A stretch of DNA of 64,000 bases from Nigrospora sphaerica (GCA_018287875.1 JAGVVL010000009.1:4526001-4590000), one strand, 5' to 3'. Positions 45,764 through 57,060 are shown, counted from the stretch's first letter. The notes: generated by a model not told the origin, from the sequence alone. Numbers and translations: made by a program.

Positions 45764-47673
45764 ATTAACAGCACCTGGGTCCCAGTTAGCAGCTTAGCTA
45801 AGGCAATAACCACTCTTAGAAACGCTTCTTAAAGGTCCGCCATAGTGTTAACGTTACTGCTGGCGCTGGCGCTGGTGTTGCTTAGTGGCGGCATTAGTAC
45901 AAGGCGGCGTTAGTTAATTGCCAAGGTAGTGATGGTGATGGTTACAATCTCCTGTCATGAGCTATTTCCTGCTGACCCCTCTTGCAAGGAAAACGCCAGC
46001 TAGCAGGAACAAATCTATGCAGAGCGACCTGCAGGGGTGTCACGGACCAACCGCAAGAACTTTTGAAGGGAACCTCCGTAGATTGACTGAAATTAGGTCG
46101 TCGACGACTTCGTAACGAGGGCATTAGAAGAGGCTATTCAAAGCGAATCCAGCATTGCCGAAAACGGCTTATAGCCGTGATCCATGCGTAAGTTGGTCGT
46201 TTCCCCGCGCCGGATCAGAACGAGTCAGGTACCGGTGCCTGTTAGTTACTTCACCTACCTTGCCAACCTGTTAGGGATAAGATATTGACCAACCACAGAC
46301 TCCGATGCTACAGCGACTGTAAACGAGTGCAATATTTGGAATACCAGCATTTGTATACTCCTATAGCTGCGCCCTCGGCCGTAATCGAGACCAAGCCGTT
46401 ACCCGCTCACTCCGCCTTGGTCTCCCGCCTGTCCGAACGATAAATTGCATGGTTAGTTAATGACTCTGCATCGTCGGATAGCAATGCTAATGGCCCCTTG
46501 CCATCGGATGCATTCTTAACCTTGCGACTGAAACTACAAAGTCTCAATCGGGCCAGGCGAGGAAAGCGTTAGCATAGCTATAAGAAAGTGGTTAGCCGAT
46601 CCGGACGGTGGATCGAATACCAGAGTGTAGGGGCAGGCAGCTTCACCGGCGCCAACATTTCATCGATCCCCTGTAACGATGAGTTTACGTGTCCACGCCG
46701 ATCTTAGCCTCCCTAAGTTAACACTTGCGTCAAGTCTGATGTGTTCGTCGATGACTAATAGCGTCTCATTCTCTACCTACCCAGCTATAGCATGATTCTA
46801 AATAATACCTTACTCCACCGCAGGAAAATTTTAAGGCAGTTCAGTCTTTGCCGAGGTAGTTGGTGGTCGTAGAAAATAAATCGGAACGTGGTATGCCGGT
46901 TATTTCTATCGAGGCCAGAACCTTACCGTAAGTGGCATTTTTGATGCATTTTAAAAGAGGGTCTTGTTCTAGGACCCATCTCCATATGACCCTACGAGAT
47001 CACTATTGGCAGGACCAGCTTGTCTCCCTGTGCGCTTCTGCTTCGCGTCTAGGCGGGGATAAGTGCCGGACAGGCCTCTTAGCTTTTTGTTCGCAGGGAT
47101 AAAGGCTATGCGGCCCGACCCTTCGATCCGTGCGCCACGATGTAACCATCTAGTTTCAGTTATCGTCACGTGTGGAGCTATTAGATAATGGAACGATGCG
47201 GGTGGATAGCGACGTGGCTACTAACGATTCGTAGATGGCCTAAACTCCCCGGAACCCGCGGGCTAAAGTTGCCTAGTGGGGCGTGGGTTAACACACAGTT
47301 CGTTTTATAATTAGTGGGCTTATAAGTTCAGCTTTGTCATCAGTAGTTAACGAGGTAAGTAGTCCGTAACTATAGTACGTAATAGGACGCCCCCGTAAGC
47401 ACCAGTAAGAACGATTTCGAGTACACTAAGAAACTGATACTTGTTTTAGATATAGGACACGGCACACGGTTAATGACATATACTGAGGGGTCATTTCTCA
47501 CATGGCAAGGTCGCCTAGTTTTACAGTTTCTCACGCGCAGCTTATAAACGGGCTGCCCACCTCGCTAACAGCTTTAGAATGCAAGTATAAGCCAGTGGCC
47601 TGTTAGCAATCTCTTCTTCAAATACTCTTTGATCTATTTTTCCTCAAAGAAACTGCCCTTCACCCCTGCTATT
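45764..47673. other. Intergenic region upstream of the methyltransferase
   Basis: The first 170 bases belong to the frame interrupted by the solo LTR. From about 45950 base composition is balanced with no shared repeats, no RIP signature and no convincing gene; short frames here lack codon bias and partners. Confidence 0.55.
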
Positions 47674-48458
47674 ATGTCTACTGCCGTTACAACAACACAG
47701 ACTGACGCCGTCGACGGTGGCCACTCCCAGGCTTCGCCCCGTGACGCGTGGGAGAAGCGCATATCGGAGCTGATTAACCAGGCACACAGTCACACTTCGC
47801 CCTACGACGTGAAGTTCGGTCCCTTCACTATTCATATCCACCCTACTGTCTACTCGCCTCATTACTTTCCAGAGGTAAACTTTGCAGGAACTATATATCC
47901 GGTATTTATTTTTAACTTCATCTCTAGACTTGGTGGTACGCGCAACACCTCCCGCCTATCGTGAAAAAGGGTAAATTCCTCGAGGTAGGCGTGGGGTCGG
48001 GGCTGAACACGGTCGCTGTGGCTGCGGCCGGGTCGACGGTGTCGGGTGTCGACATTAACCCGAACGCCGTCGACACGACACGCAAGAACCTCGAGGCCAA
48101 CGGGCTCACAGGCAACGTGGTGGTGAGCGACATCTTCGATAATGTCGAGGGCCGGTTCGACGTCATCTTCTGGAACCACCCGTGGCAGTACGACTCGGCC
48201 GTCCCTGCCCAGCTCATGTCGGAAAAGACACTTGACGCCGAGTACAAGCTGCTGCGGCGCTTCTTGGGCCAGGCGAAGGACCACCTGACCGATAAGGGCG
48301 TGGTCCTTCTAGGTACCAGCGCCTACGCTAACCGCGTGTTCATCGATAAGATCGCCGAGGACGCTGGCTTCACACACAAGGTTCTGGTTAAGGGGCAGGA
48401 GTGCATCGGAGACAATGTCGTCGAGGAGTACTATATTATCGAGATGAAGGGGCGCTAA
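47674..48458 (+). CDS. Class I SAM-dependent methyltransferase (2 exons)
   Basis: Exons 47674-47874 and 47928-48458 join in phase 0 to 243 codons; the 53-base intron has GTAAAC...CTCTAG and a TTAAC branch-like site. Splicing gives HYFPE-TWWYAQHLPPIVKKG leading into SAM motif I (FLEVGVGSG, residues 84-92), acidic motif II (VDIN, Asp109) and NHPW at 150-153. NHPW resembles the NPPY catalytic loop of PrmC/HemK-type and other N-methyltransferases, so an amide or amine acceptor is possible; the substrate is not known. It is a compact single-domain enzyme, probably cytosolic. It lacks RIP stops although a SINE and a 180-bp repeat begin 75 bases downstream. The ATG at 47674 is preferred over an upstream in-frame TTG. 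Confidence 0.88.
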
Positions 48459-48533
48459 TTTAGGACAGAAGCTGGCTAGTATGTATCGACCTCTTTATCA
48501 CTAGCGTATTATTACATAAGTATGTAATGTAGT

Positions 48534-48713
48534 CTTATTATTCTTATTATTCTTATTATTCTTATTATTCTTATTATTCTTATTATTCTTATTATTCTTA
48601 TTATTCTTATTATTCTTATTATTCTTATTATTCTTATTATTCTTATTATTCTTATTATTCTTATTATTCTTATTATTCTTATTATTCTTATTATTCTTAT
48701 TATTCTTATTATT
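48534..48713. repeat. Perfect (CTTATTATT)20 microsatellite, SINE-1 tail
   Basis: Twenty uninterrupted 9-bp units, 180 bases. Read on the minus strand it is an (AATAATAAG)n tail following the GGTCTC end of SINE-1 copy 4, analogous to the AAT tail of the LINE at 42635. Confidence 0.97.
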
Positions 48714-49012
48714 GAGACCGGGCCAGGGCTCTTACGTAAGCCTTGATCAAGGGTTTACACAAGTATAAGTTAGGCCTCGGAAGCCCAGTTCATAGTTCAG
48801 AAGACAGCGCGCTTTTTCCCTCCTTTTAATACACTGCTACTCTTACTACGGCACTTCACGCTCATTTTTCGTGACTATTTTGAGCTTCTTTTACTTCCCT
48901 ACGTTAAGGATCATCTTAATCAACGATATCCTCACCTGATTGTCCCTTGGGATCGACCTCACGACCGTGTCTTTCCACCAAACTCCCTACAGTTTAGGGT
49001 TTCTTGGTTCCA
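48714..49012 (-). mobile_element. SINE-1 copy 4 (best preserved)
   Basis: Full-length copy with long 3' tail. Minus-strand start TGGAACCAAGAAACCC, core GGAAAGACACGGTCGTGAGG, then GTCGATCCC, end GGCCCGGTCTC. Candidate A box TGGTGGAAAG and B-box-like AGGTCGATCCC lie about 25 bases apart; this spacing is short for tRNA-type promoters. Confidence 0.8.
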
Positions 49013-49165
49013 TGGCTCCCCCCCACAGGCTCGAACTGTGAACCTCTTAATTAACAGTCAGAACTAACTGGGATGGATGGCGACAACTAACTGAACAGAA
49101 TGAACATAGAGAATTGAGGAAAATATAAGGCAAGAGCTGAAAGTCGGGAATGATGAGTACCCCCA
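49013..49165 (-). repeat. Repeat D copy 2, part before Gypsy-2, with tRNA-like end
   Basis: Minus strand contains CTGTTAATTAAGAGGTTCAC then AGTTCGAGCCTG, which resembles the anticodon-loop-to-T-arm half of a tRNA (loop CTGTTAA would be Asn GTT), but D-arm and acceptor pairing are not convincing. The same segment follows Repeat D in copy 1. The sequence up to CCCCA continues at 56504. Confidence 0.7.
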
Positions 49166-49691
49166 TGTTACGACCCAGACGAGCCAACAAACCGCCTACG
49201 GGAACAGACAAGCGTTATGCAGCCAAGGACCGCCGGACAAACAAACAAGTCAATGCGGCAAACAAACAAGACACTAGCCACAAGCAGCCACACGAGCCAC
49301 GCCAAGACTAAATCACGTGATGGATCATAGGATCGTGAATGAGGAATCCACGATCCAACGATCCAAGGTATCCACTGGATCATAGGATCGCGACTTGGGA
49401 TTTCACGATCCAATAATCCAACGCATATCAGTGAGGGAATAACTTAGTATATAAGTTAGAAGGATTTCCTAGTCAGACAGTCATTACCTTAGTAATCAAT
49501 CTAAGCATCTATCTCACCTATAGATAGGAGTAATCTCCTAACGACCTATTGCGAAGTTCAGACCAGTTACCTAGTCACGCACCCTCAGTTATCAGTTACC
49601 CTACAACCAGTGTTTAAGCTAGACAGACGCTCTCTGTCCCTGATTGTATAAACCCTACGTTACGCAGTACTTAGGTATAGCGTTCGTTATA
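49166..49691 (+). repeat. Gypsy-2 5' LTR
   Basis: TGTTACGACCCAGACGAGCC to GCGTTCGTTATA (the other LTR ends TTACA). Contains several ATGGATCATAGGATCG/CACGATCC words. Confidence 0.94.
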
Positions 49692-49753
49692 TTTTGATCA
49701 CTCGTGCTCAGGTCAGTCACCGTCAACTACTTGGACACTAACCTCTCGACGCA

Positions 49754-52005
49754 ATGGCACCTCAAACCCCTACGCCTGTCACGCCTCAGCCGGCCAGGGC
49801 CACCCCTGCGCAGAACAGCGCTACGGGAGCCGCCCCTCAGGCCACGCAGGAAGTCAACACGCCGTAGGAGCTCGCCAATATTATCAACGCCCTCCGACAG
49901 AGCGTTGAAACCCTCCAGAAGGAAAACCAGCAGCTCCAACACGCGGTCAACGGCAGAAACGTCGACCATGGGAGACACAAGTACCCAGGCCCGACCCCGT
50001 ACGACGGTCGCAACGGGAACGTACAGATGTTCCTTACTCAGGCCAAGGCATACTTAAAGTACTACTCTTCCAGCTTCCTCAACGAATCCGATAAGGTCAT
50101 GTGCATCGCCGGATACCTCCAAGGCGACGCCCTGTCATAGTTCGAACCCACGATGAGAGACTACTTAACCAACGAGGACCGCATCCAGGACGATGAGACT
50201 AAGGAGATCTTCGGAGACTACGAGACGTTCGAAGCCAAGCTGAAGGGCACTTTCGGAAGCCCTGACGAAGTCCGCACGGCCGAACGACAGCTTATGAAGC
50301 ATCAGCAGAAAGGATCCGCCGCCGCGTACGTAGCCGGATTCCGACAGATCATCTCTAAACTAGACTGGGACGATGACGCCTATATCGCCCAATTCTACCA
50401 AGGTCTCAAGGACGACGTCAAAGACAAGGTGACCAGACTGGATCGCCTTAGCGAGCTCTCCGAGTATATCGAGCTCGTGGTGCGTATCGATAACCGACTC
50501 TACGAGAGAAAGATGGAGCGCAAGGGCCAACAGCCTGTCCACAAACCTATGAATACCAACACTGGAAAGAAGCGACAGTCTACTTAACCTTTCCGACGTA
50601 ACAATGATGGATGGAGAAACAAGACCTCCTACGGCAATCATTCCGGACTAATGGACCTTAACGCAACACACCACAGTAAGCCGAAGTTCGACGGCGAATG
50701 CTACAACTATGGGAAGAAAGGACACCCTGCACGCTGGTGCACGGAATTAAAGAAGCCTCGCAAATGGAACCCAGTTCTAGAACGACGGGCTAACGCTATC
50801 CAGAGACAGGAGGTCGCGGCACTAGATGGAGTGGGAAAGGAAACCACGAGTACCCCCAGTGTGGACCATGACGACCTCAGCTAGACGACATGTTACGACG
50901 ACAACTATGGCACCCATCGGTCAGCTAAGGACGGCGCCGGATGGTACCCTCGAAAGCCACGACAAACTCGTACTATCAGGATAATACAACGACAAGTTAT
51001 CCAGGAAGAACCCGATAAAGGATCTTACCTTACAGACAGCAGCAATAAAGAACAGCTCCAAAGATGGGTTGAATTTCCAGAGCCCCACGAGCTAAACCGC
51101 TATACCAACGAGGAGCTAAACAAACAAGCCATCTAATAACGGACTATCGACCACGACGGATAGATCCTATTTAAGGGAGTGTTCCTCGAAGGAAGCGACG
51201 CTGCTAAGCGATTCATGAACATCGCCAGAGATCACGGGCCGATACAACGGTCAGGATTCGGTGACGACAAGCAAATGCACCCTCGAGCAAAGCGACATAA
51301 AGAATTAGTATGGATCTCCTGTATCTTCGACTCGTGTGTGCAACACCTCGGCGAGAAACTCAGAAACCACATGTTTCCGCGACGAATCGTAAGACAAGCT
51401 ATCTATAACCCATACACGCAGGATGAAATCGATAAAACCGTTGTCCAACTCACGGACCGGGAAGGGTATATGCTACTTAAAGCACCCCGAGAGTACCCTC
51501 GCAAATGTATGGCTAGCAGTATCGAATGGTACTAATGTATAACGCACCAGTGCCGCGTACATGCGGTCAAGAAGGCCGAAGTATGGACCAAGATAAAAGA
51601 GAGCTACAAAAAGAAACTCCGAGAGCAGAAGCAAGCACAACTGCTCGTACCTCCTGGCAGTCACGAAGCTAAGGAACCAATCCGAGCTCCGACCCCTTAC
51701 TAAGGAGAAGAAAGGGAAACATAAGAGATGTTATCCGACGAATGCGTCGACCCAATAGAACACCTATCGTCATCAGACGATAACCCAACTCTAAGGGAAT
51801 TCACCGGACACCCAAGACAACGGGGAGCCTAGCAAGACAGAGAAGCCGCGAGATAAGTCAGAGCTGCTCGCAGGCGACAAGCTAAACAGTCGGGAAACGA
51901 CCGACGCCAGTTGTAAAGGGACTACAGCTGGCCTAACAGGATAAGAAGTCCCTGTACGCGATATACCAAAAGGATCGCGATACGAACGGACTATTAGTAC
52001 TATTA
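49754..52005 (+). pseudogene. Gypsy-2 Gag with extended C-terminal region
   Basis: The frame from ATG 49754 has capsid-like segments (KYPGPTPYDGRNGNVQMFL, RLDRLSELSEYIELVVRID) and, at about 50697-50740, CYNYGKKGHPARWC: a CCHC knuckle whose second Cys is now Tyr (G to A). In-frame TAG/TAA sit at Gln/Trp-like positions, including after VNTP, DALS and RQST. After another TAG at 50882 the same frame continues for over 300 codons with a conserved-looking FGDDKQMHPRAKRHKELVWI, C-x4-C-x2-H block, known to me only as a recurrent part of fungal gypsy proteins. Pol lies in the -1 frame, so expression by frameshift is likely in intact relatives. Confidence 0.85.
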
Positions 52006-55000
52006 GTACAGGTCCTAGAACACGAAGTGCTCGCGCTAGTCGACAGCGGAGCCCAAGGGAATTATTTCTCTCCACGAATCGTCAATAAGCTCCAGATACC
52101 ATGGAAGCAAAAGGACGCCCTATACCGACTCCACGCTGCCGATGGAGAAGCTTTCTAATACGACGATGGACTCGTATTACGAGAGACTGCGCCCCTCTTA
52201 GTGACAATCCAGAATCGAAAGGAGCGACTCGAGTGCGACATCGCAGACATATCGGGATACGACCTGATATTGGGGATACCCTGGTTGCGGGAGAGCAATC
52301 CTAGAGTCAACTAGAGAACAGGCCAACTTCAATGGGATACACTAGGAAGAGACTTAGCCTCTGAGAAGCGTCAACGGAATAGACCCTTAAGCAAGCCTAC
52401 GACCTTTCGAGTCTACCTTATAATGAAAAGAACTAAGGAAGTCGAGCTAGAACCCAAACCCGAAGTACTAGAGTAGTACCGGGAGTTCAGCGACCTGTTC
52501 AGTGGAAAACTGCCTACAGGAATACCAGAGCACAGCATATAGGACTACGAGATACCCCTACAGGAAGGGAAATAACCGAAACCCTCTAGGATCTACCCGA
52601 TCAACTTAGAACACGAGCAAGTACTCCGAGAATATATTAAGGAGAATCTCGAGAAAGGAAATATTCGACCATCGAACTCACCAGCGCGATATCCAATTCT
52701 ATTCGTTCCAAAGAAAGCGGGAAAAGATGGCAAAGTCAAATGGCGACTATATGTCGACTATCGAGAACTCAACGCTATCACCATTAAAGACTATTACCCC
52801 CTACCGCTCATTAGCGAGCTACACGACAAGCTAAGCAAAGCCATTATCTTCACGGCTCTAGACCTACCTAACGGATACAACCTCATTCGAATTAAAGAAG
52901 GCGAAGAATAGAAGACCGCCTTCCGCTGCAAATTCGGACACTACGAATACCTGGTGATGCCATTCGGCCTAACTAACGCACCAGCAAGCTTCCAGAACAT
53001 AATGAACCACGTCCTACGAGAATTCATCGACAAGTTCGTTGTTGTTTACCTCGACGACATCCTGATCTACTCCGAAAGCCTCGAGGAACACCGCGAACAT
53101 ATCCGACTCGTGCTATAAGCCTTACAGGACGCAAAGCTGCTAGTAAATCCAGAAAAGAGCGAATTCGAAAAAGACAAAGTCAACTACCTTGGATACATTA
53201 TATCCGCAGGTGAAATCCGGATGGAAAAAGCCAAGGTTTCAGCAGTTAAAGAATAGCCGACACCTTAAGAAGTAAAGGACGTATAATCCTTCTTAAGATT
53301 AGCGAACTACTACAGGATGTTCATTCCTCAGTTCAGAAAAATCGCAGCCCCCCTAACGAACCTGACTCGCAAGGACATCGACTTCCAATGGACAGAAACA
53401 GAAGAACAAGCCTTCACAGAATTGAAGAAGAGGATTATAGACGAACCAGTATTACACATGGCAGATCCTACACGACTATTCGAGGTCGAGACCGACGCAT
53501 CAGATTACGCAATCGGAGGCCAACTCAGTTAGGCCGACGAGAATAGAAAGCTACACCCAGTAGTATTCTTCTTAAAGAAACTTAATAGACCACAGCTCAA
53601 CTACCAGATTCACGACAAGGAGCTAATGGCCATTATCGAAGCATTCTAGTAATAGAAACACTTCCTTAGTGGTACAACATACCAAGTGAAAGTATACACC
53701 GACTATAAGAATCTCGCGACATTCACGATAAAGAAGGAACTGAATAAGCGACAAATCCACTAGATGGAATTCCTCTCCGAATTCCATTTCGTCATTATCT
53801 ATCGGAAGGGCAATGAGAATAGCAGGGCCGATTCCCTAAGCCGCCAGCCGGATTTAAAGCAAGAACCTACAGTGGAAACACACACTATCCTAACAGAAGA
53901 CGCTAACGGAAACCTAGTGCCTAATAGGCAGCTAAACGCAATATACCAAGTCTATTATAAGGACTGGACTTAGAAGATCAAAGAGCTCAAGGGAGAAGAA
54001 CCACCATAGTACAATAGCAAGATCGAGATACCTGAACAACTTCAGGATAAATTGATTAAAAACCTATATGAACACCCCGTTTATAGACACTAAGGAATCT
54101 TTAAAACCACGAGCCGAATATAACGACACTACGACTATCGGAAACTAAAAAAACGAGTCATTAAAGTTATTAAGGACTGCGACCTATGTAACAAAGCAAA
54201 AGCCTCGAGATATAAACCGTACGGAGAACTCTAGCCGATACCACCACCGGACCGCGCCTAGAAGACAATCGCGCTAGACTTCATCGTGAAGCTACCACCA
54301 TCTAAGGAACCAATGTCACAAACAACCTACGACAGCATCCTTGTCATTACCGATAAACTCACGAAGTACACATACTTCATACCATACAAGGAAGCAAGCA
54401 ACACCGACGAACTCGTATACGCTTTCCTTAAGACTGTCGTCAGCCAACATAGGTTGCCAGAACAAATCATCTCCGATCGAGACAAGCTATTCACAAGCAA
54501 ATTCTGGAAATCGCTCATAACACAGCTAGGTGTCAAGTATAAACTATCCACAGCCTATCATCCGCAGACGGATGGATAAATGGAACGAATAAATCAAACA
54601 CTCGAGCAATATCTACGCTGCTACGTCAACTACGAGCAAAACAACTGGGTTAAGTTACTACCAACAGCTCAGTTCGCCTACAATAGCGCCGATAACAAGT
54701 TACTCGGTATGTCACCATTTAGAGCCAACTATGGATTCAACCTAGAAATCACACAAGCACCTCTACTAGGAGAATTGTCGCCAATAGCAACAATTACAGT
54801 GGACAAACTTAAAGAATTGCAACAAGGACTACAAGAAGACCTTATATTCCTACAAAACAGAATAAAGACTTACTACGACTAAGCAAGGTTGAAGGGACCA
54901 ACCTTTAAGAGGGGAGACAAAGTCTACCTACTCTGTAAAAATATCAAGACCAAACGACTAAGCGACAAACTCGACTTTAAGAAGATTGGACTATTCGAAG

Positions 55001-55296
55001 TTGAAAAAGTTATTTCAGAAACCAACTACCAACTATCGTTACCCAGCAATATAAGGATACACCCCGTATTCTATATTTCCTTACTCGAACCAGCTCCTAA
55101 GAACGCCCAGATCGAAACCAACCTAGAAGTCGAAACAGATCAGCATGAATACAAAGTAAAAGCAATTCTCGACAAAAAGAAGTTCGGAAACAACTGGAAA
55201 TACCTCGTTAAATGGAAGGGATACTCACTAGAAGAAAACACGTGGGAACCTATTGGCCACTTAAAGAACGTACAGCAGACCCTAAGGAAGTTCTAG
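51985..55296 (+). pseudogene. Gypsy-2 Pol: protease, RT, RNase H, integrase, chromodomain
   Basis: A single frame with about twenty TAA/TAG codons and no visible indel. Protease: LALVDSGAQGNYFS at 52030. [32 protein letters not shown] and the active site [14 protein letters not shown] near 53040-53080 (intact YLDD). RNase H: VETDASDYAIGG, IHDKELMAI. Integrase: zinc-finger CDLCNKAK, DDE residues in ALDFIVKLP, IISDRDKLF and GQMERINQTLE (TAA for Gln). C-terminus: chromodomain YKVKAILDKKKFGNNWKYLV, KWKGYSLEENTWEPIGHLKN. Stops map to positions where Gln or Trp is expected. Confidence 0.93.
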
Positions 55297-55852
55297 GGGG
55301 AACCCCGAAAGACGACCACATAGCAGGATCCGACCCCGCGTCGAGCCACGCGTCGTTCCATTCGAATCTAAGGCTGTCGGAAGTAATCGGAAGATCGGAG
55401 GAAGCCGGAACAGCCTCGGTCGCACGGCGACGCTCTTCCTCCTCCTCACGATCCAACTCCTCGACGCTCTTCAGCCCGCGCTTAATCGCGCGCGCCAACC
55501 TCTCACGCCACATTTTCCTTTGTTTCCGAAGACGTTGAATCTTCTCGTCTAAAGCACGGCGCTCCTCCTCGATCTCCTCGATCTTAGCCTCCAACCTAGA
55601 GTCCTGATGCACTAAGGCCTGCATGTCCAAAGCCGACAGACCAAAGACGTCGCACTTCGCAAGACCACGACCAACGCACTCCTGGCAACGAGTCGAATCC
55701 AGCTCCGACACCCGACAAGCTGTTTTTCGACGAACATAAGCCGAACAACCAGGGGAACGCTCAGTAGCAGAAGATAATATCGCGACGAATAGCGATAGGC
55801 GTTGTTCTATCTTAATCGCACGAGATTTTCGTTTTTCAATTCGACCTGACAT
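55250..55852 (-). CDS. Antisense ORF in Gypsy-2 3' region: Cys-rich motif plus coiled coil
   Basis: From ATG 55852 the minus strand is open for about 200 codons, overlapping the end of the chromodomain frame by about 45 bases and ending before the 3' LTR. The protein has a Cys motif (GCSAYVRRKTACRV then CQECVGRGLAKCDV), a long charged coiled coil (KIEEIEEERRALDEKIQRLR, RLARAIKRGLKSVEELDREE) and a Ser/Pro/Asp-rich acidic tail. Similar antisense-strand Cys-finger/coiled-coil proteins are, to my knowledge, widely annotated as hypothetical in plant-pathogenic ascomycetes. Tyr in CSAY may be a RIP-changed Cys, so this copy may be inactive. It lacks the stops that riddle the sense frames. Confidence 0.65.
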   Translation of the reverse strand: MSGRIEKRKSRAIKIEQRLSLFVAILSSATERSPGCSAYVRRKTACRVSELDSTRCQECVGRGLAKCDVFGLSALDMQALVHQDSRLEAKIEEIEEERRALDEKIQRLRKQRKMWRERLARAIKRGLKSVEELDREEEEERRRATEAVPASSDLPITSDSLRFEWNDAWLDAGSDPAMWSSFGVPPRTSLGSAVRSLSGQ

Positions 55853-55960
55853 AATAAGCATGTATCACAAAAACATGAAGAAGGAAGGATGCAGAACTCA
55901 CCAACACCCGGCGTTGTGGACGACCTATTATACGACCCTGTCTTTAGGGATAAAGACCTT

Positions 55961-55977
55961 GAAGAGGGGAAGGGTAG
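55961..55977 (+). promoter_or_regulatory. Gypsy-2 polypurine tract
   Basis: GAAGAGGGGAAGGGTAG directly precedes the 3' LTR at 55978. Confidence 0.82.
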
Positions 55978-56503
55978 TGTTACGACCCAGACGAGCCAAC
56001 AAACCGCCTACGGGAACAGACAAGCGTTATGCAGCCAAGGACCGCCGGATAAACAAACAAGTCAATGCGGCAAACAAACAAGACACTAGCCACAAGCAGC
56101 CACACGAGCCACGCCAAGACTAAATCACGTGATGGATCATAGGATCGTGAATAAGGAATCCACGATCCAACGATCCAAGGTATCCACTGGATTATAGGAT
56201 CGCGACTTGGGATTTCACGATCCAACAATCCAACGCATATCAGTGAGGGAATGACTTAGTATATAAGTTAGAAGGATTTCCTAGTCAGACAGTCATTACC
56301 TCAGTGATCAATCTAAGCATCTATCTCACCTATAGATGGGAGTAATCTCCTAACGACCTATTGCGAAGTTCAGACCAGTTACCCAGTCACGCACCCTCAG
56401 TTATCAGTTACCCTACGACCAGTGTTCAAGCTAGACAGACGCTCTCTGTCCCTGATTGTACAAACCCTACGTCACGCAGTACTTAGGTATAGCGTTCGTT
56501 ACA
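55978..56503 (+). repeat. Gypsy-2 3' LTR
   Basis: Same length as the 5' LTR, ending GTTACA, followed by the CCCCA duplication at 56504-56508. Confidence 0.94.
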
Positions 56504-57060
56504 CCCCAGTATAGATGAAAATATTGTTACCCCTTCCCACGAAAAGAAAAACCGTAAGGCGGTGGAGATTATTGATCAAATAACGCAGAACACGATAAAT
56601 AAGAAAGCCGAAAGATACCGGGCTAATGTCGGTGTCCGAAGAAATGCCTCGGTATAGAAATAACGGGAACTTACACCGACTGTGGCTAACTTAGCTAACG
56701 AACTGACCTACCTAATATGGCAACTTATAAAGAGGCTAATAGGAGTTGCCGTGTTACTCCTAACATTCTTAGTTAAGACTAGCTCCTATACCCTTAAGAC
56801 GCTGCAATAGATAATATAAATAAGACTAATGATTTTAACAGAGACATATGAAGTTGTCGGTGAGCGAACGGATTAAAGAATTCCGGTATGCGAATGCCGA
56901 TATCTGGGGCCAGCTAGGAAGCAAGTCACGCACCGGTTCTCGAGGAACCGATTAGCTATCCTAAGACGACTATATAAGAATCCTCCCAGACAACGGAAAA
57001 ACAACATAAGCACCAGATTTAACAGACAAGCCGCGGATTAAGAGACTCCACGTATAACAG
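56504..57060 (+). repeat. Repeat D copy 2, with unidentified decayed reading frame
   Basis: Plus strand reads a coherent stretch (KKNRKAVEIIDQITQNTINK, AERYRANVGVRRNASV, PTVANLANELTYLIWQ, then hydrophobic LIGVAVLLLTFLVKTSSYTL) with TAG/TAA at scattered sites. The end could be a membrane segment. The protein family is not recognised. The uninterrupted target of Gypsy-1 lies at about 56998-57048. Confidence 0.55.

Larger units (their letters stand above)
49166..56503 (+). mobile_element. Gypsy-2: structurally complete chromodomain Ty3/gypsy retrotransposon
   Basis: LTRs of 526 bases at 49166-49691 and 55978-56503 differ by roughly 15 transitions (about 3%). Both flanks read CCCCA. Gag, protease, RT, RNase H, integrase and chromodomain lie between on the plus strand, and GAAGAGGGGAAGGGTAG is the polypurine tract before the 3' LTR. 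An extra antisense frame lies between chromodomain and 3' LTR. Coding frames carry many RIP stops but few or no indels. Inserted in Repeat D. Confidence 0.95.

Noticed and set aside
46969..47169. 66-codon minus-strand frame upstream of the methyltransferase
   Set aside because: No codon bias, motif, or neighbour support.
47629..47673. Earlier start for the methyltransferase at a TTG
   Set aside because: Fungal nuclear genes use ATG; the ATG at 47674 gives a complete protein.
49013..49090. Functional tRNA-Asn gene on the minus strand
   Set aside because: T-arm and anticodon-loop similarity only; the D-arm and acceptor stem do not pair, and the same relic recurs in Repeat D copy 1.
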